A stretch of 64,000 bases of DNA from Streptacidiphilus sp041262525 (GTDB lineage Bacteria > Actinomycetota > Actinomycetes > Streptomycetales > Streptomycetaceae): the NCBI RefSeq assembly GCF_041262525.1, contig NZ_JBGCCK010000013.1, positions 163,126 through 227,125 on the forward strand, read 5' to 3'. Below are positions 24,261 through 33,339 of the stretch, piece by piece. The notes beneath the pieces were generated by a model. The model was not told the origin of the DNA, did not search any database, and saw only the letters and a list, made by a program, of their open reading frames with translations. Position 1 is the stretch's first letter, and every line of letters starts with the position of its first letter. The position numbers and the translations under genes are program-made.

Positions 24261-24266
24261 TAGCCT
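24261..24266 (+). promoter_or_regulatory. -10-like box of a leaderless promoter for the VOC gene
   Basis: TAGCCT ends 7 bp before ATG 24274, with no ribosome binding site; the sequence TAGCCTTGATCCCATG closely matches that before SseB. Confidence 0.5.
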
Positions 24267-24273
24267 TGATCCC

Positions 24274-24681
24274 ATGGAGCTGACGCAGATACGCCTGCTG
24301 GTCACCGACTTCCCCGCCGTCTACCGCTTCTACCGCGATGTGCTGGGGCTCACCCCGCAGTTCGAGGCCGAGCAGGGCCCCTACGCGAAGCTGAGCCCGC
24401 CGCAGGGCGGGGCCGCGATCGCGCTGCAGCGACGCGAGCAGGTCGCCGCACTGCTGCCGGACGCCGCGGAGCTGCCCGGGGACGGCGTCCGCGCGCTGAT
24501 CGCGCTGCGCGTGGACGACCTGGACGCCGCCTGCGCGGAGCTGACCCGGCGTGGCGGCACGATCGCACAGGGCCCGGCGCCGATGGGCGACCGGCTCCGG
24601 GTGGCCTATCTGCGCGACCCCGAGGGCAACGTCGTCGAGCTCCAGGAGTGGCGCGCGCTGAGCCGACCCGAGTCCGCCTGA
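24274..24681 (+). CDS. VOC-family (glyoxalase/bleomycin-resistance fold) protein
   Basis: A 135-residue single-domain protein: IRLLVTDFPAVYRFYRDVLG at the start and LRDPEGNVVELQEW at the end are the two halves of the VOC metal-binding fold. Of the expected ligands the final Glu (VELQEW) is present. VOC proteins may isomerise, break down or only bind small molecules, so a specific activity cannot be given. The ArsR gene follows on the same strand, with its ATG at 24687, so the two are likely cotranscribed. Confidence 0.85.
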   Translation: MELTQIRLLVTDFPAVYRFYRDVLGLTPQFEAEQGPYAKLSPPQGGAAIALQRREQVAALLPDAAELPGDGVRALIALRVDDLDAACAELTRRGGTIAQGPAPMGDRLRVAYLRDPEGNVVELQEWRALSRPESA

Positions 24682-24686
24682 GTACG

Positions 24687-25088
24687 ATGAAAACCATGGT
24701 CCATGGAGCCGCCGCCCCCGCTTCCGCGCTGGGCGCGCACGACGCGCACGCGGTGCCCGCCGCGGTGCCCGCCGCGCCCCCCGCCGCGGCGCTGGACGCC
24801 GCCGAGGCCGAGCGGGTGGCGAGCACGTTGCAGGCCCTGGCGACCCCGTCCCGGCTGCGCATCCTCTCCCGGCTGCGGCAGGGCCCCTGCACGCCGAAGG
24901 AGCTGGCGGCCGACGTCCAGATGGAGCAGTCCTCCTGCTCCCACCAGCTCCGGCTGCTGCGCAACCTCGGCCTGGTCGCCCGCGAGCGGCAGGGCCGCTC
25001 CGTCGTCTACGCCCTCTACGACGACCACGTCTCGGCCCTGCTCGACCAGGCCGTCTACCACGTCGCCCACCTGCGCCTCGGCGACTGA
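24687..25088 (+). CDS. ArsR/SmtB-family metal-sensing repressor
   Basis: A 133-residue winged-helix repressor. The first 35 residues are an Ala/Pro/His-rich extension. TLQALATPSRLRILSRLRQG and PKELAADVQMEQSSCSHQLR form the helix-turn-helix, and RQGRSVVYALYDDHV the wing. The last helix, DDHVSALLDQAVYHVAH, has Asp-x-His, then His 11 residues on and His 3 further: exactly the alpha-5 zinc-site spacing of CzrA-type sensors (D84, H86, H97, H100). It should therefore sense Zn2+ or Co2+/Ni2+. No metal exporter lies next to it. ATG 24696 is an alternative start; no ribosome binding site is clear. Confidence 0.88.
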   Translation: MKTMVHGAAAPASALGAHDAHAVPAAVPAAPPAAALDAAEAERVASTLQALATPSRLRILSRLRQGPCTPKELAADVQMEQSSCSHQLRLLRNLGLVARERQGRSVVYALYDDHVSALLDQAVYHVAHLRLGD

Positions 25089-25135
25089 CCACCGCCCACG
25101 CAGAGCTGGTGCCGCGCCCGCCACGAGGGCTGGGC

Positions 25136-27169
25136 TCAGAGCGCCACCGGAGGCCTCGGCTGCTCGCGGTTGACGGTCGGCTCGCCCCGGCGGACCGAAC
25201 CCGGCGCGCGGCGGCTCGGGCCGCCCGCCTGCTTGGACGAGGCCAGCTGCCACGGCACGCTGATCACCATCACCCCCGGCATGAACAGCAGCCGGCTCTT
25301 GAGCCAGAGCGCCGACTGGTTGTGCAGCGGCTGCTCCCACCAGTGGCCGACCACGTACTCGGGGATGAAGACCGCCACCGCGTCGCGCGGGGAGTCCTTG
25401 CGCAGCCCGCGCACGTAGGCGACGACCGGCTTGGTGATCTCCCGATAGGGCGAGTCGAGGACCTTGAGCGGGACGTTGATGTCGTACTCCCGCCAGGCCT
25501 GCTCCAGCTCGGTCGCCTCGCCGCGCTCGACGGAGACGGTGACCGCCTCCAGGGTGTCCGGACGCAGCGCCTCGGCGTAGCCGAGGGCCCGCAGCGTCGC
25601 CTTGTGCAGCTTGGAGACCAGCACCACGCCGTGGACCCGCGCCGGGCGGGCACGCTCCATGCTCGGGTCCTCGACCTCCAACTCCTCCGAGACGGCGTCG
25701 TAGTGGCGGTGGATCGCGCGCATGTTGAGGTAGAGGAAGATCGCCGCGACCACGGCCAGCCAGGCGCCCTGGGTGAACTTGGTCGCCAGCACGATCACCA
25801 GGACCAGTCCGGTGGTGACCGCGCCGAAGGAGTTGATGACCCGTGAGCGCTGCGCCGCGCCACGCACCTTCGGGTCCTGCTCGGTACTCAGCAGCCGGTT
25901 CCAGTGCCGGACCATGCCGATCTGCGAGAGCGTGAAGGAGGTGAAGACACCGAGGATGTAGAGGTGGATCAGGCTGGTGACGTCCGCCTTGTAGGCGATC
26001 ATCAGCGCGACGTTGACCAGCGCCAGCGCGAGGATGCCATTGGAGAAGGCGAGCCGGTCGCCGCGGGTGTGCAGCTGACGCGGCAGGTAGCGGTCATGGG
26101 CCAGGATCGAGGAGAGCAGCGGGAAGCCGTTGAAGGCGGTGTTCGCGGCCAGGATCAGGACCAGGGCGGTGACGGCCTGGATGTAGTAGAAGAGCACGCT
26201 GTGGTCACCGCCGAAGATCGCCGCCGCCAACTGCGCGATGACGGTCTGCTGCGGCGCGCTGGCGCAGTCGGGGAAGCCGACCAGCTGGCAGCCGTCCTGG
26301 GTGATATGGATCTTCGAGGTCAGCGCCAGGACGGTGATGCCGGAGAACATCACCACGGCGGTGATGCCCATGACCGACATGGTCTGCGCGGCGTTGCGCG
26401 ACTTCGGCTTGCGGAAGGCGGGCACGCCGTTGGAGATCGCCTCGACGCCGGTCAGCGCGGTACAGCCGGAGGCGAAGGCGCGCAGGGCCAGCATGAGCAG
26501 GGCGAAGCCGGTGAGGGTGTTCTTGTGGTCAATCGGCGTGATCGGGTACTGCGCGCTGGAGGAGACCGGCGAGTGGCCGAAGGCCATCTTGATGAAGCCG
26601 GTCACCACCATCAGCACGATGCCCGCGATGAAGAGATAGGTCGGCGCGGCGAAGGCCTTGCCCGACTCGCGCACCCCGCGCAGATTCACCGCCGCCAGCA
26701 GCGCGACGAAGACCACGGCCATCAGCACCCGGTAGTGCACCAGCCCGTTGAAGGCGGAGATGATGTTGTCCACGCCGGAGGCGACGGAGACCGCGACCGT
26801 CATCACGTAGTCGACGAGCAGCGAGGCCGCGACGACGAGGCCGGCCTTGGCGCCCAGGTTGCGCGAGACGACCTCGTAGGAACCGCCGCCGCTGGGGTAG
26901 GCGTAGACGACCTGGCGGTAGGACATCACCACGACGGCCATCAGCACCACGACGGCGAGGCCGATCCACGGCGTCAGGTAGAGGAAGGCCGTGCCGCCGA
27001 TGGTCAGTACCAGCAGGATCTCCTGGGTCGCGTAGGCGACGGAGGAGAGCGGGTCGGAGGCGAAGATCGGCAGGGCCACGCGCTTGGGCAGCAGGGTCTC
27101 GCCGAGCTCTTCGCTGCGCATGGCCCGGCCGATGACCAGTCGCTTCAAGGCCTGAGGGAGGTTCACCAC
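25136..27169 (-). CDS. kimA: KimA-like APC-superfamily K+ transporter
   Basis: A 677-residue membrane protein with about 12 transmembrane helices (residues 45-470) and a cytoplasmic C-terminal domain of about 190 residues. Its N-terminus (LKRLVIGRAMRSEELGE, FASDPLSSVAYATQEILLVL, MSYRQVVYAYPSGGGSYEVV) follows B. subtilis KimA closely, and the C-terminal domain contains the Usp-like ending IPEYVVGHWWEQPLHNQSAL. KimA is a high-affinity, proton-coupled K+ importer. The residues that bind K+ cannot be verified here, so an amino-acid permease is the alternative. A Ser/Arg/Pro tail ends the protein. It is divergent from a second member of the family, 212 bp away. Confidence 0.8.
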   Translation of the reverse strand: MVNLPQALKRLVIGRAMRSEELGETLLPKRVALPIFASDPLSSVAYATQEILLVLTIGGTAFLYLTPWIGLAVVVLMAVVVMSYRQVVYAYPSGGGSYEVVSRNLGAKAGLVVAASLLVDYVMTVAVSVASGVDNIISAFNGLVHYRVLMAVVFVALLAAVNLRGVRESGKAFAAPTYLFIAGIVLMVVTGFIKMAFGHSPVSSSAQYPITPIDHKNTLTGFALLMLALRAFASGCTALTGVEAISNGVPAFRKPKSRNAAQTMSVMGITAVVMFSGITVLALTSKIHITQDGCQLVGFPDCASAPQQTVIAQLAAAIFGGDHSVLFYYIQAVTALVLILAANTAFNGFPLLSSILAHDRYLPRQLHTRGDRLAFSNGILALALVNVALMIAYKADVTSLIHLYILGVFTSFTLSQIGMVRHWNRLLSTEQDPKVRGAAQRSRVINSFGAVTTGLVLVIVLATKFTQGAWLAVVAAIFLYLNMRAIHRHYDAVSEELEVEDPSMERARPARVHGVVLVSKLHKATLRALGYAEALRPDTLEAVTVSVERGEATELEQAWREYDINVPLKVLDSPYREITKPVVAYVRGLRKDSPRDAVAVFIPEYVVGHWWEQPLHNQSALWLKSRLLFMPGVMVISVPWQLASSKQAGGPSRRAPGSVRRGEPTVNREQPRPPVAL

Positions 27170-27381
27170 GAACCGAGATTAGGTGACTACGGACATTTCA
27201 TTTGATTTCGGCGCGCCGCCGCCCCTCGGCGTCAAGATCGCGTATGGGCGGCCCCGGCCCGCGTTACGGGAGCGTCAGGATGGCCGCCGACCGGTGCGGG
27301 CCGGGCTCAGCATGGGGACCGATCAGAGGCGTTCCACTGTGGGCGTTCACCAGCACACGCACCGCCGCCCAGGGAGGGGCC

Positions 27382-29235
27382 ATGTCGGCAAGCGCCGCCA
27401 CCACCGAGTCCGCACCGCCCCCGATACCGGAGGGCGGTGACCCGGCCGAGAGGCACCGGCTCTCCGCTCTCGGCGGGCTCGCCGCCCTCTCCCTCGACGC
27501 GATGGCCTCCGTCGCGTACGGGCCCGAGGCCATCGTGCTGGTGCTGGCCACGGCCGGCGCGCACGGGCTCGGCTTCACGCTGCCGGTGACGCTGGCCATC
27601 GCCGCGCTGCTGGCCGTGCTGACCTTCTCCTACCGCCAGGTCATCGCCGCCTTCCCGGACGGCGGCGGTTCCTACGCCGTCGCCAAGGCCCACCTCGGCC
27701 GCCGTACCGCGCTGGTCGCCGCCGCCTCGCTGGTCATCGACTACGTGCTGAACGTCGCCGTCTCGGTCACGGCCGGGGTGGCCGCGCTGACCTCGGCGTT
27801 CCCCGGCCTCTACGGGGACCGGGTGTGGATCTGCCTGGGCGTGCTGCTGCTGGTCACCGCGATCAATCTGCGCGGGATCGCGGAGTCGGCGCGGGCCTTC
27901 ATGATCCCCACCGCGGTCTTCGTGGTCTCGATCCTGGCGGTGATCGTCGTCGGCCTGCTGCGGGCCCACCCGGCGGACCTGCTCGCCGCCGGGCACGCGT
28001 CCGTGGTCGCGTCGAACGCGACCTCGGTCGGGGTCCTGCTGCTGCTCCGCGCCTTCGCGTCCGGCTGCTCGGCGCTGACCGGCGTCGAGGCGATCGCCAA
28101 CGCCGTGCCCTCCTTCCGCGTGCCGCGCGTCAAGCGGGCCCAGCACACCGAGATCGCGCTGGGCGCACTGCTCGGCGTGATGCTGATCGGGCTGGCCGTG
28201 CTGATCGGCCGCTTCCATCTGCAGCCGGTGGCGGACGTGACCGTGCTCGCCCAGCTCACCGACGCCGCGTTCGGGCACGGCTTCGGCTTCTACGTGGTCC
28301 AGTTCGCCACCATGCTGCTGCTGGCGCTGGCGGCGAACACCTCCTTCGGCGGGCTCCCGGTGCTGCTGCGCCTGCTGGCGCGCGACCACTACCTGCCGCA
28401 TGTCTTCGCGCTCCGCGCCGACCACCAGGTCTACCGGCACGGCGTGCTGGCACTGGCGGGCGCGTCGGCGGTGCTGCTGGTGGCCTCGGGCGGTGACGTG
28501 AACAGCCTGGTGCCGCTCTTCGCGATCGGCGTCTTCGTCGGCTTCACCATCTGCCAGGTGGGCATGGTTCGGCACTGGTGGCTCAGCCGCTGCGCGGGCT
28601 GGCGCGGCAAGGCGCTGCTGAACGGCTTCGGCGCACTGCTGACCGCGGCCGCGACCGTCGTGGAGACGCTGACCAAATTCACCGAGGGCGCCTGGGTGGT
28701 CGTAGTGCTGCTCCCCCTGCTCGTGCTGCTCTTCGCGGCGGTGCGCCGCGGCTACGGCCGCATCGGCGAGAAGCTCGAGCTCGGCGTCGTCCCGGCGGCC
28801 CCGGACCGGCGGCACTCGCTGGTCGTGGTGCCCGTCGGCACGCTGTCCCGGCTGACCAGGGAGGCGTTGTCGGCGGCGATCTCGCTGGGCGACGAGGTGA
28901 TGGCCGTGACGGTGGTGCCGGACGAGTCCGACGCGGAGGAACGCGAGGCGGCGGAAGCGCTGCGCCGCGACTGGGAACTGTGGCAGCCGGGCGTCCCGCT
29001 GGTCGAGATCCACTCCGCCCGCCGCGAGTTGGCCCGCCCGCTGGTCGCCCACCTGCGCACGCTGCGCGCCGAACACGCCTACGACCGGATCACGGTCCTG
29101 GTGCCGGAGGTCGAGCCGGAGCACTGGTGGACCTGGCCCCTGCACAACCAGCGCGGCGCGCTGATCTCCCGCGCGGTGCGGCGCGGCACGGACGCGACGG
29201 TCTGCCGGCTGCGCCTGCGGCTCGCGGACGCGTGA
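27382..29235 (+). CDS. second KimA-like APC permease
   Basis: A 617-residue paralogue of the transporter at 25136. I use ATG 27382 with GGGAGGGG just ahead; the longer frame from 27202 overlaps the promoter region. It has the same order of segments: LSLDAMASVAYGPEAIVLVL, FSYRQVIAAFPDGGGSYAVA, ASLVIDYVLNVAVSVTAG, LRAFASGCSALTGVEAIANA, and a C-terminal domain ending LVPEVEPEHWWTWPLHNQRG. Compared with its neighbour it lacks the basic N-terminal segment before helix 1. The two may differ in affinity or in the ion they carry. Confidence 0.8.
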   Translation: MSASAATTESAPPPIPEGGDPAERHRLSALGGLAALSLDAMASVAYGPEAIVLVLATAGAHGLGFTLPVTLAIAALLAVLTFSYRQVIAAFPDGGGSYAVAKAHLGRRTALVAAASLVIDYVLNVAVSVTAGVAALTSAFPGLYGDRVWICLGVLLLVTAINLRGIAESARAFMIPTAVFVVSILAVIVVGLLRAHPADLLAAGHASVVASNATSVGVLLLLRAFASGCSALTGVEAIANAVPSFRVPRVKRAQHTEIALGALLGVMLIGLAVLIGRFHLQPVADVTVLAQLTDAAFGHGFGFYVVQFATMLLLALAANTSFGGLPVLLRLLARDHYLPHVFALRADHQVYRHGVLALAGASAVLLVASGGDVNSLVPLFAIGVFVGFTICQVGMVRHWWLSRCAGWRGKALLNGFGALLTAAATVVETLTKFTEGAWVVVVLLPLLVLLFAAVRRGYGRIGEKLELGVVPAAPDRRHSLVVVPVGTLSRLTREALSAAISLGDEVMAVTVVPDESDAEEREAAEALRRDWELWQPGVPLVEIHSARRELARPLVAHLRTLRAEHAYDRITVLVPEVEPEHWWTWPLHNQRGALISRAVRRGTDATVCRLRLRLADA

Positions 29236-29361
29236 AGCGGGGCGCGACAAGAAGGCGTATGGATGCGGACCCGTCGCGTATGGAACGCGTCAAGACCTCT
29301 CGAAACGTCGGACACGCACCGCTGTGATGACGATGTGTTCCAGGACTCCGCCCCCGTCGAC

Positions 29362-29769
29362 ATGCCCACCCCGCTGCTCTTCGTCCTCGCCTTCGGCGTC
29401 GCGGCAGCCGCGTCGGTGTTCGTCGGTGCGGTGACGACGCCGAAGCACGCGGCGGTGGGTCTGGTCCTGGTCGGGGCCGCGTGCCTGGCGGTCGCCCGCC
29501 GGGGTCGCGGGCTGCGGGCGGTGCTGGTGGTCGGGCCCGTCTTCTGGCTCTGCTTCGACGGCTTCGTGGAACACCGCTACGGCGTTCTCGGCTGGAGCGG
29601 CGCCACGGACGCCTGGCGGCTGGCGGCGCTCGTCGCGGTGGCGGCCCTGCCCGGGTTCACCCGGGCGCTGCGCGGCCTCTGGACGGCGCGCAGGCGCTTC
29701 CGCCGGGCATCACTCGAGTGGTACGAGCCGGAGATGCCGGAACGGAAGCACCCGTCCGCCTGGAACTAG
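29362..29769 (+). CDS. small membrane protein of unknown function
   Basis: A 135-residue protein with hydrophobic segments at residues about 3-22, 27-42 and 49-68, a fourth near 80-95, and an Arg-rich tail (LWTARRRFRRASLEWYEPEM). Start ATG 29362; a GTG at 29335 is in frame. No family is recognised. It follows the KimA-like gene by 126 bp and faces the SDR at 29788 (stops 18 bp apart). Confidence 0.55.
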   Translation: MPTPLLFVLAFGVAAAASVFVGAVTTPKHAAVGLVLVGAACLAVARRGRGLRAVLVVGPVFWLCFDGFVEHRYGVLGWSGATDAWRLAALVAVAALPGFTRALRGLWTARRRFRRASLEWYEPEMPERKHPSAWN

Positions 29770-29787
29770 GGCCGCGCCTTTGGCCGT

Positions 29788-30774
29788 TCAGCGCGCGCCG
29801 TAGGCGGGGAGCTGCGGCTCGGCGGTGGCGAGCAGCTTGCGCGCCGCCTCGCCCGCGCCCGTCGGGGTCCAGCGCGCGGCCAGGTCGGCGGTGGGGCCGG
29901 GACGCCAGCCCTCCATGACGGTGATCCTGCCGCCCTCCGCCTCGAAGACCCGTCCGGTGACCCCGGCGGACGCCGCCGAGCCGAGCCAGACGACCAGCGG
30001 GGAGACGTTCTCCGGCGCCATCGCGTCGAACTCGCCGTCCGCCGGGGCTGCCATGGTGTCGGCGAAGGTCTGCTCCGTCATCCGGGTGCGCGCGGCCGGG
30101 GCGATCGCGTTGACCTGGACGCCGTAGCGGCCCATCTCCGCCGCCGCGACCATGGTCAGGCCGAGGATCCCGGCCTTCGCGGCGCTGTAGTTGCCCTGAC
30201 CGACGCTGCCCAGCAGGCCCGCGCCCGAGCTGGTGTTCACGACCCGCGCGTCCGGCGTCCGCCCGGCCTTGGCCTCGGCGCGCCAGTGGGCGGCGGCCTG
30301 GCGCAGCGGCAGGAAGTGACCCTTGAGGTGGACCCGCATCACCGCGTCCCACTCGTCCTCGTCGAGGTTGACCAGCATCCGGTCGCGCAGGAAGCCCGCG
30401 TTGTTGACCAGGGTGTCCAGGCGGCCGAACGCGTCCAGCGCGGTGGCGACCAGAGATGACGCGCCCTCCGTCGTCGCGATGTCGCCGCCGTGGGCGACCG
30501 CCTCGCCGCCCAGGGCGCGGATCTCGGCGACGACCTCGTCCGCCGGGGTAGCCGAGGCGCCGACGCCGTCCGGTGCGACGCCGAGGTCGTTGACGACGAC
30601 CTTCGCGCCCTCCGCCGCGAAGGCCAGCGCGTGGGCGCGGCCCAGGCCGCGGCCCGCGCCGGTGACGATCACGACGCGTCCCGCGCAGAGGCCGTCTGCG
30701 GACGTGGAGTTGGCGGGCGCGGATTTGTCGGGCGCAGATTTGTCGGGCGCAGATTTGTCGGGCTCGAGGCTCAT
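29788..30774 (-). CDS. SDR-family dehydrogenase of the KstR2 cluster (Rv3548c-like)
   Basis: A 328-residue short-chain dehydrogenase with GAGRGLGRAHALAFA (NAD-binding), LVNNAGFLRDRML and the Ser-Tyr-Lys set (NTSSGAGLLGSVGQGNYSAAK). It belongs to the type found as the dehydrogenase part of peroxisomal multifunctional enzymes, suited to (R)- or (S)-3-hydroxyacyl-CoA oxidation. In M. tuberculosis the gene in this position (Rv3548c) is part of the KstR2 regulon. The N-terminal 20 residues are a PDKSA repeat, produced by a 15-bp DNA repeat. It overlaps nothing but lies 3 bp after the next SDR. Confidence 0.85.
   Translation of the reverse strand: MSLEPDKSAPDKSAPDKSAPANSTSADGLCAGRVVIVTGAGRGLGRAHALAFAAEGAKVVVNDLGVAPDGVGASATPADEVVAEIRALGGEAVAHGGDIATTEGASSLVATALDAFGRLDTLVNNAGFLRDRMLVNLDEDEWDAVMRVHLKGHFLPLRQAAAHWRAEAKAGRTPDARVVNTSSGAGLLGSVGQGNYSAAKAGILGLTMVAAAEMGRYGVQVNAIAPAARTRMTEQTFADTMAAPADGEFDAMAPENVSPLVVWLGSAASAGVTGRVFEAEGGRITVMEGWRPGPTADLAARWTPTGAGEAARKLLATAEPQLPAYGAR
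30714..30765. repeat. 15-bp tandem repeat coding for PDKSA
   Basis: GGGCGCAGATTTGTC occurs three times head to tail (the first unit with one change), with a partial fourth. It encodes DKSAP/PDKSA repeats at the N-terminus of the SDR and is in frame. Confidence 0.85.
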
Positions 30775-30777
30775 CTG

Positions 30778-31596
30778 TCACTGCTCCTTGTTCACGGTTG
30801 CGGCCTCCAGGAAGGCGGGGCGCTCGCCGCCGCCGTGGACGGTCAGCGCGGCGCCGGTGATGTAGGCGGCCTGGGGCGAGGCGAGGAAGACGCAGGCGTC
30901 GCCGATCTCGCCGGGCTCGGCGAGCCGGCCGAGCGGGATCGTGCGGCCGACGGCGTCGACGCCCGCCTCGTCCCCGTAGTGCAGGTGCGAGAGTTCCGTG
31001 CGGACCATCCCCGGCACGACGGTGTTGACCCGCACGTCCGGGGCCCACTCGACGGCCATCGAGGCGGCGAGGTTGGCCAGTCCGGCCTTGGCCGCGCCGT
31101 AGGCGGCGCTGCCGGGGGACGGCCGGGTGCCGCTGACGCTCCCGATCATGATCACCGAGCCGCCACCGCCGCCGCCTCCTCCGCCTCCGCCGCCTCCACC
31201 GCTACGCCGCAGGTGCGGGAGCGCCGCCAAGGAGGCGGTGAGCGGGCCGATCAGGTTGAGCTCGATCACCCGGGTTTGCCGGGCGAGATCCCCTTCCTGC
31301 TCCCCCAGCAGCCCGAACGGCGTGCCGCCCGCGTTGTTGACCAGCGTGTCGAGTCTGCCGTGACGGTCCGCCACCTCGGCGAAGAACGCCCCGACGGCGG
31401 CCGGGTCGCGTAGGTCCACGCTGACGAACTCCGCCTTCCGGCCCGCCTCCTGGACCGGCGCCCCCGGCGGTCTGCGAGCGCAGATCAGCACCTCCGCCCC
31501 GGCCGCCAGGAACGCACGCGCGATCCCGGCCCCCACCCCGCGCGTGCCGCCGGTCACCACGACGACCTTCCCGGACAGATCCACGGTGATGCTCAA
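30778..31596 (-). CDS. SDR-family dehydrogenase of the KstR2 cluster (Rv3549c-like), with poly-Gly insertion
   Basis: A 272-residue short-chain dehydrogenase: GGTRGVGAGIARAFLAAGAE at the cofactor loop, VNNAGGTPFGLLGE, then catalytic SVSGTRPSPGSAAYGAAKAG with Ser, Tyr and Lys. Its position next to the Rv3548c-like SDR and divergent from echA20 is that of Rv3549c. Between ALPHLRRS and SVIMIGS there are 14 consecutive glycines where family members have about three; the tract lies just before the strand that carries the catalytic Ser. The gene begins 42 bp from a KstR2-like operator. Confidence 0.85.
   Translation of the reverse strand: MSITVDLSGKVVVVTGGTRGVGAGIARAFLAAGAEVLICARRPPGAPVQEAGRKAEFVSVDLRDPAAVGAFFAEVADRHGRLDTLVNNAGGTPFGLLGEQEGDLARQTRVIELNLIGPLTASLAALPHLRRSGGGGGGGGGGGGGGSVIMIGSVSGTRPSPGSAAYGAAKAGLANLAASMAVEWAPDVRVNTVVPGMVRTELSHLHYGDEAGVDAVGRTIPLGRLAEPGEIGDACVFLASPQAAYITGAALTVHGGGERPAFLEAATVNKEQ
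31159..31200. repeat. 42-bp poly-glycine codon tract
   Basis: Fourteen GGN codons in a row (mixed GGT, GGA and GGC) inside the SDR gene. Mixed codons argue for an old expansion rather than fresh slippage. Confidence 0.9.
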
Positions 31597-31637
31597 TCCA
31601 CACCTCCCGCAGCGAGGCGACCGCTGCTACCGTCTCA

Positions 31638-31656
31638 CCTAACAAACGTTTGGTGG
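31638..31656. promoter_or_regulatory. KstR2-like operator, site 1
   Basis: AACAAACGTTTGGT (31641-31654) with flanking CCT and GG is a near-palindrome. The mycobacterial KstR2 consensus is AnCAAGnnCTTGnT; this site differs by A for G and T for C at symmetric positions. It lies between the divergent SDR and echA20 genes, 20 bp before the echA20 start. Confidence 0.65.
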
Positions 31657-31675
31657 AAAGGTAGCTGATTCGCTC

Positions 31676-32427
31676 ATGGGTGTCTCCACCTCCCGCCCGG
31701 AAAAGGGCATCGCCGTCGTCACGGTCGACTACCCGCCCGTCAACGCGCTGCCCGTGCAGGGCTGGTACGACCTGGCCGACGCGGTCCGCGCCGCCGGCCG
31801 CGACCCGGACGTCCGCTGCGTCGTCCTCGCCGCCGAGGGGCGCGGCTTCAACGCGGGCGTCGACATCAAGGAGGTGCAGCGCGATCCGAGTCACTCCGCC
31901 ATCCTGGGCGCCAACCGCGGCTGCTACGAGGCCTTCGCAGCGGTCTACGAGTGCGAGGTGCCGGTCGTCGCGGCCGTGCGGGGCTTCTGCCTGGGCGGCG
32001 GGATCGGGCTGGTCGGCAACGCGGACGCGATCGTCGCGAGCGAGGACGCCACCTTCGGCCTGCCCGAGCTGGACCGGGGCGCGCTGGGCGCCGCCACGCA
32101 CCTGGCGCGGCTGGTCCCACAGCACCTGATGCGAGCGCTCTACTACACCTCACGGACGGCCACGGCCGAGGAACTGCACCGGCACGGGTCCGTCTGGCGG
32201 GTGGTGCCGCGCGAGGAGCTCGGCGCGGCCGCGCTGGAGCTGGCGCGCGAGATCGCCCGCAAGGACGGCTACTTGATCCGGCTCGCCAAGGCGGCGATCA
32301 ACGGCATCGATCCGGTCGACGTCAGGCGCAGCTACCGCTTCGAACAGGGCTTCACCTTCGAGGCCAACCTGAGCGGCGTCGCCGACCAGGTCCGTGACAG
32401 CTTCGGGAAGAGGGACGGGGGGAAGTG

Positions 32428-32428
<1 letters not shown>
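31676..32428 (+). CDS. echA20: EchA20-like enoyl-CoA hydratase/hydrolase (steroid ring D opening)
   Basis: A 250-residue crotonase-fold protein. VVLAAEGRGFNAGVDIKEVQ and VRGFCLGGGIGLVGNAD provide the oxyanion hole, and TFGLPELDRGALGAATHLAR follows. In mycobacteria EchA20 opens ring D of the indanone CoA intermediate by hydrolysis, one step before IpdAB. Assignment rests on sequence type and on its place: first gene of a tight operon echA20-ipdA-ipdB-ipdC, where each stop overlaps the next start (TGATG, GTGA, GTGA). It is divergent from two SDRs across a KstR2-like site. Confidence 0.85.

Positions 32429-33335
<907 letters not shown>

Positions 33336-33339
<4 letters not shown>

Noticed and set aside
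25904..27205. Long plus-strand frame over the first KimA-like gene
   Set aside because: Antisense shadow with a His/Asp/Gly-rich product and no ribosome binding site.
27170..27381. A c-di-AMP (ydaO) riboswitch before the KimA-like genes
   Set aside because: I looked for the conserved junction sequences of that riboswitch and did not find them in the 212-bp gap.
27307..29250. Long antisense frame over the second KimA-like gene
   Set aside because: It is rich in Gln, His and Arg, as expected from reversed membrane-protein codons; no start signal or family match.
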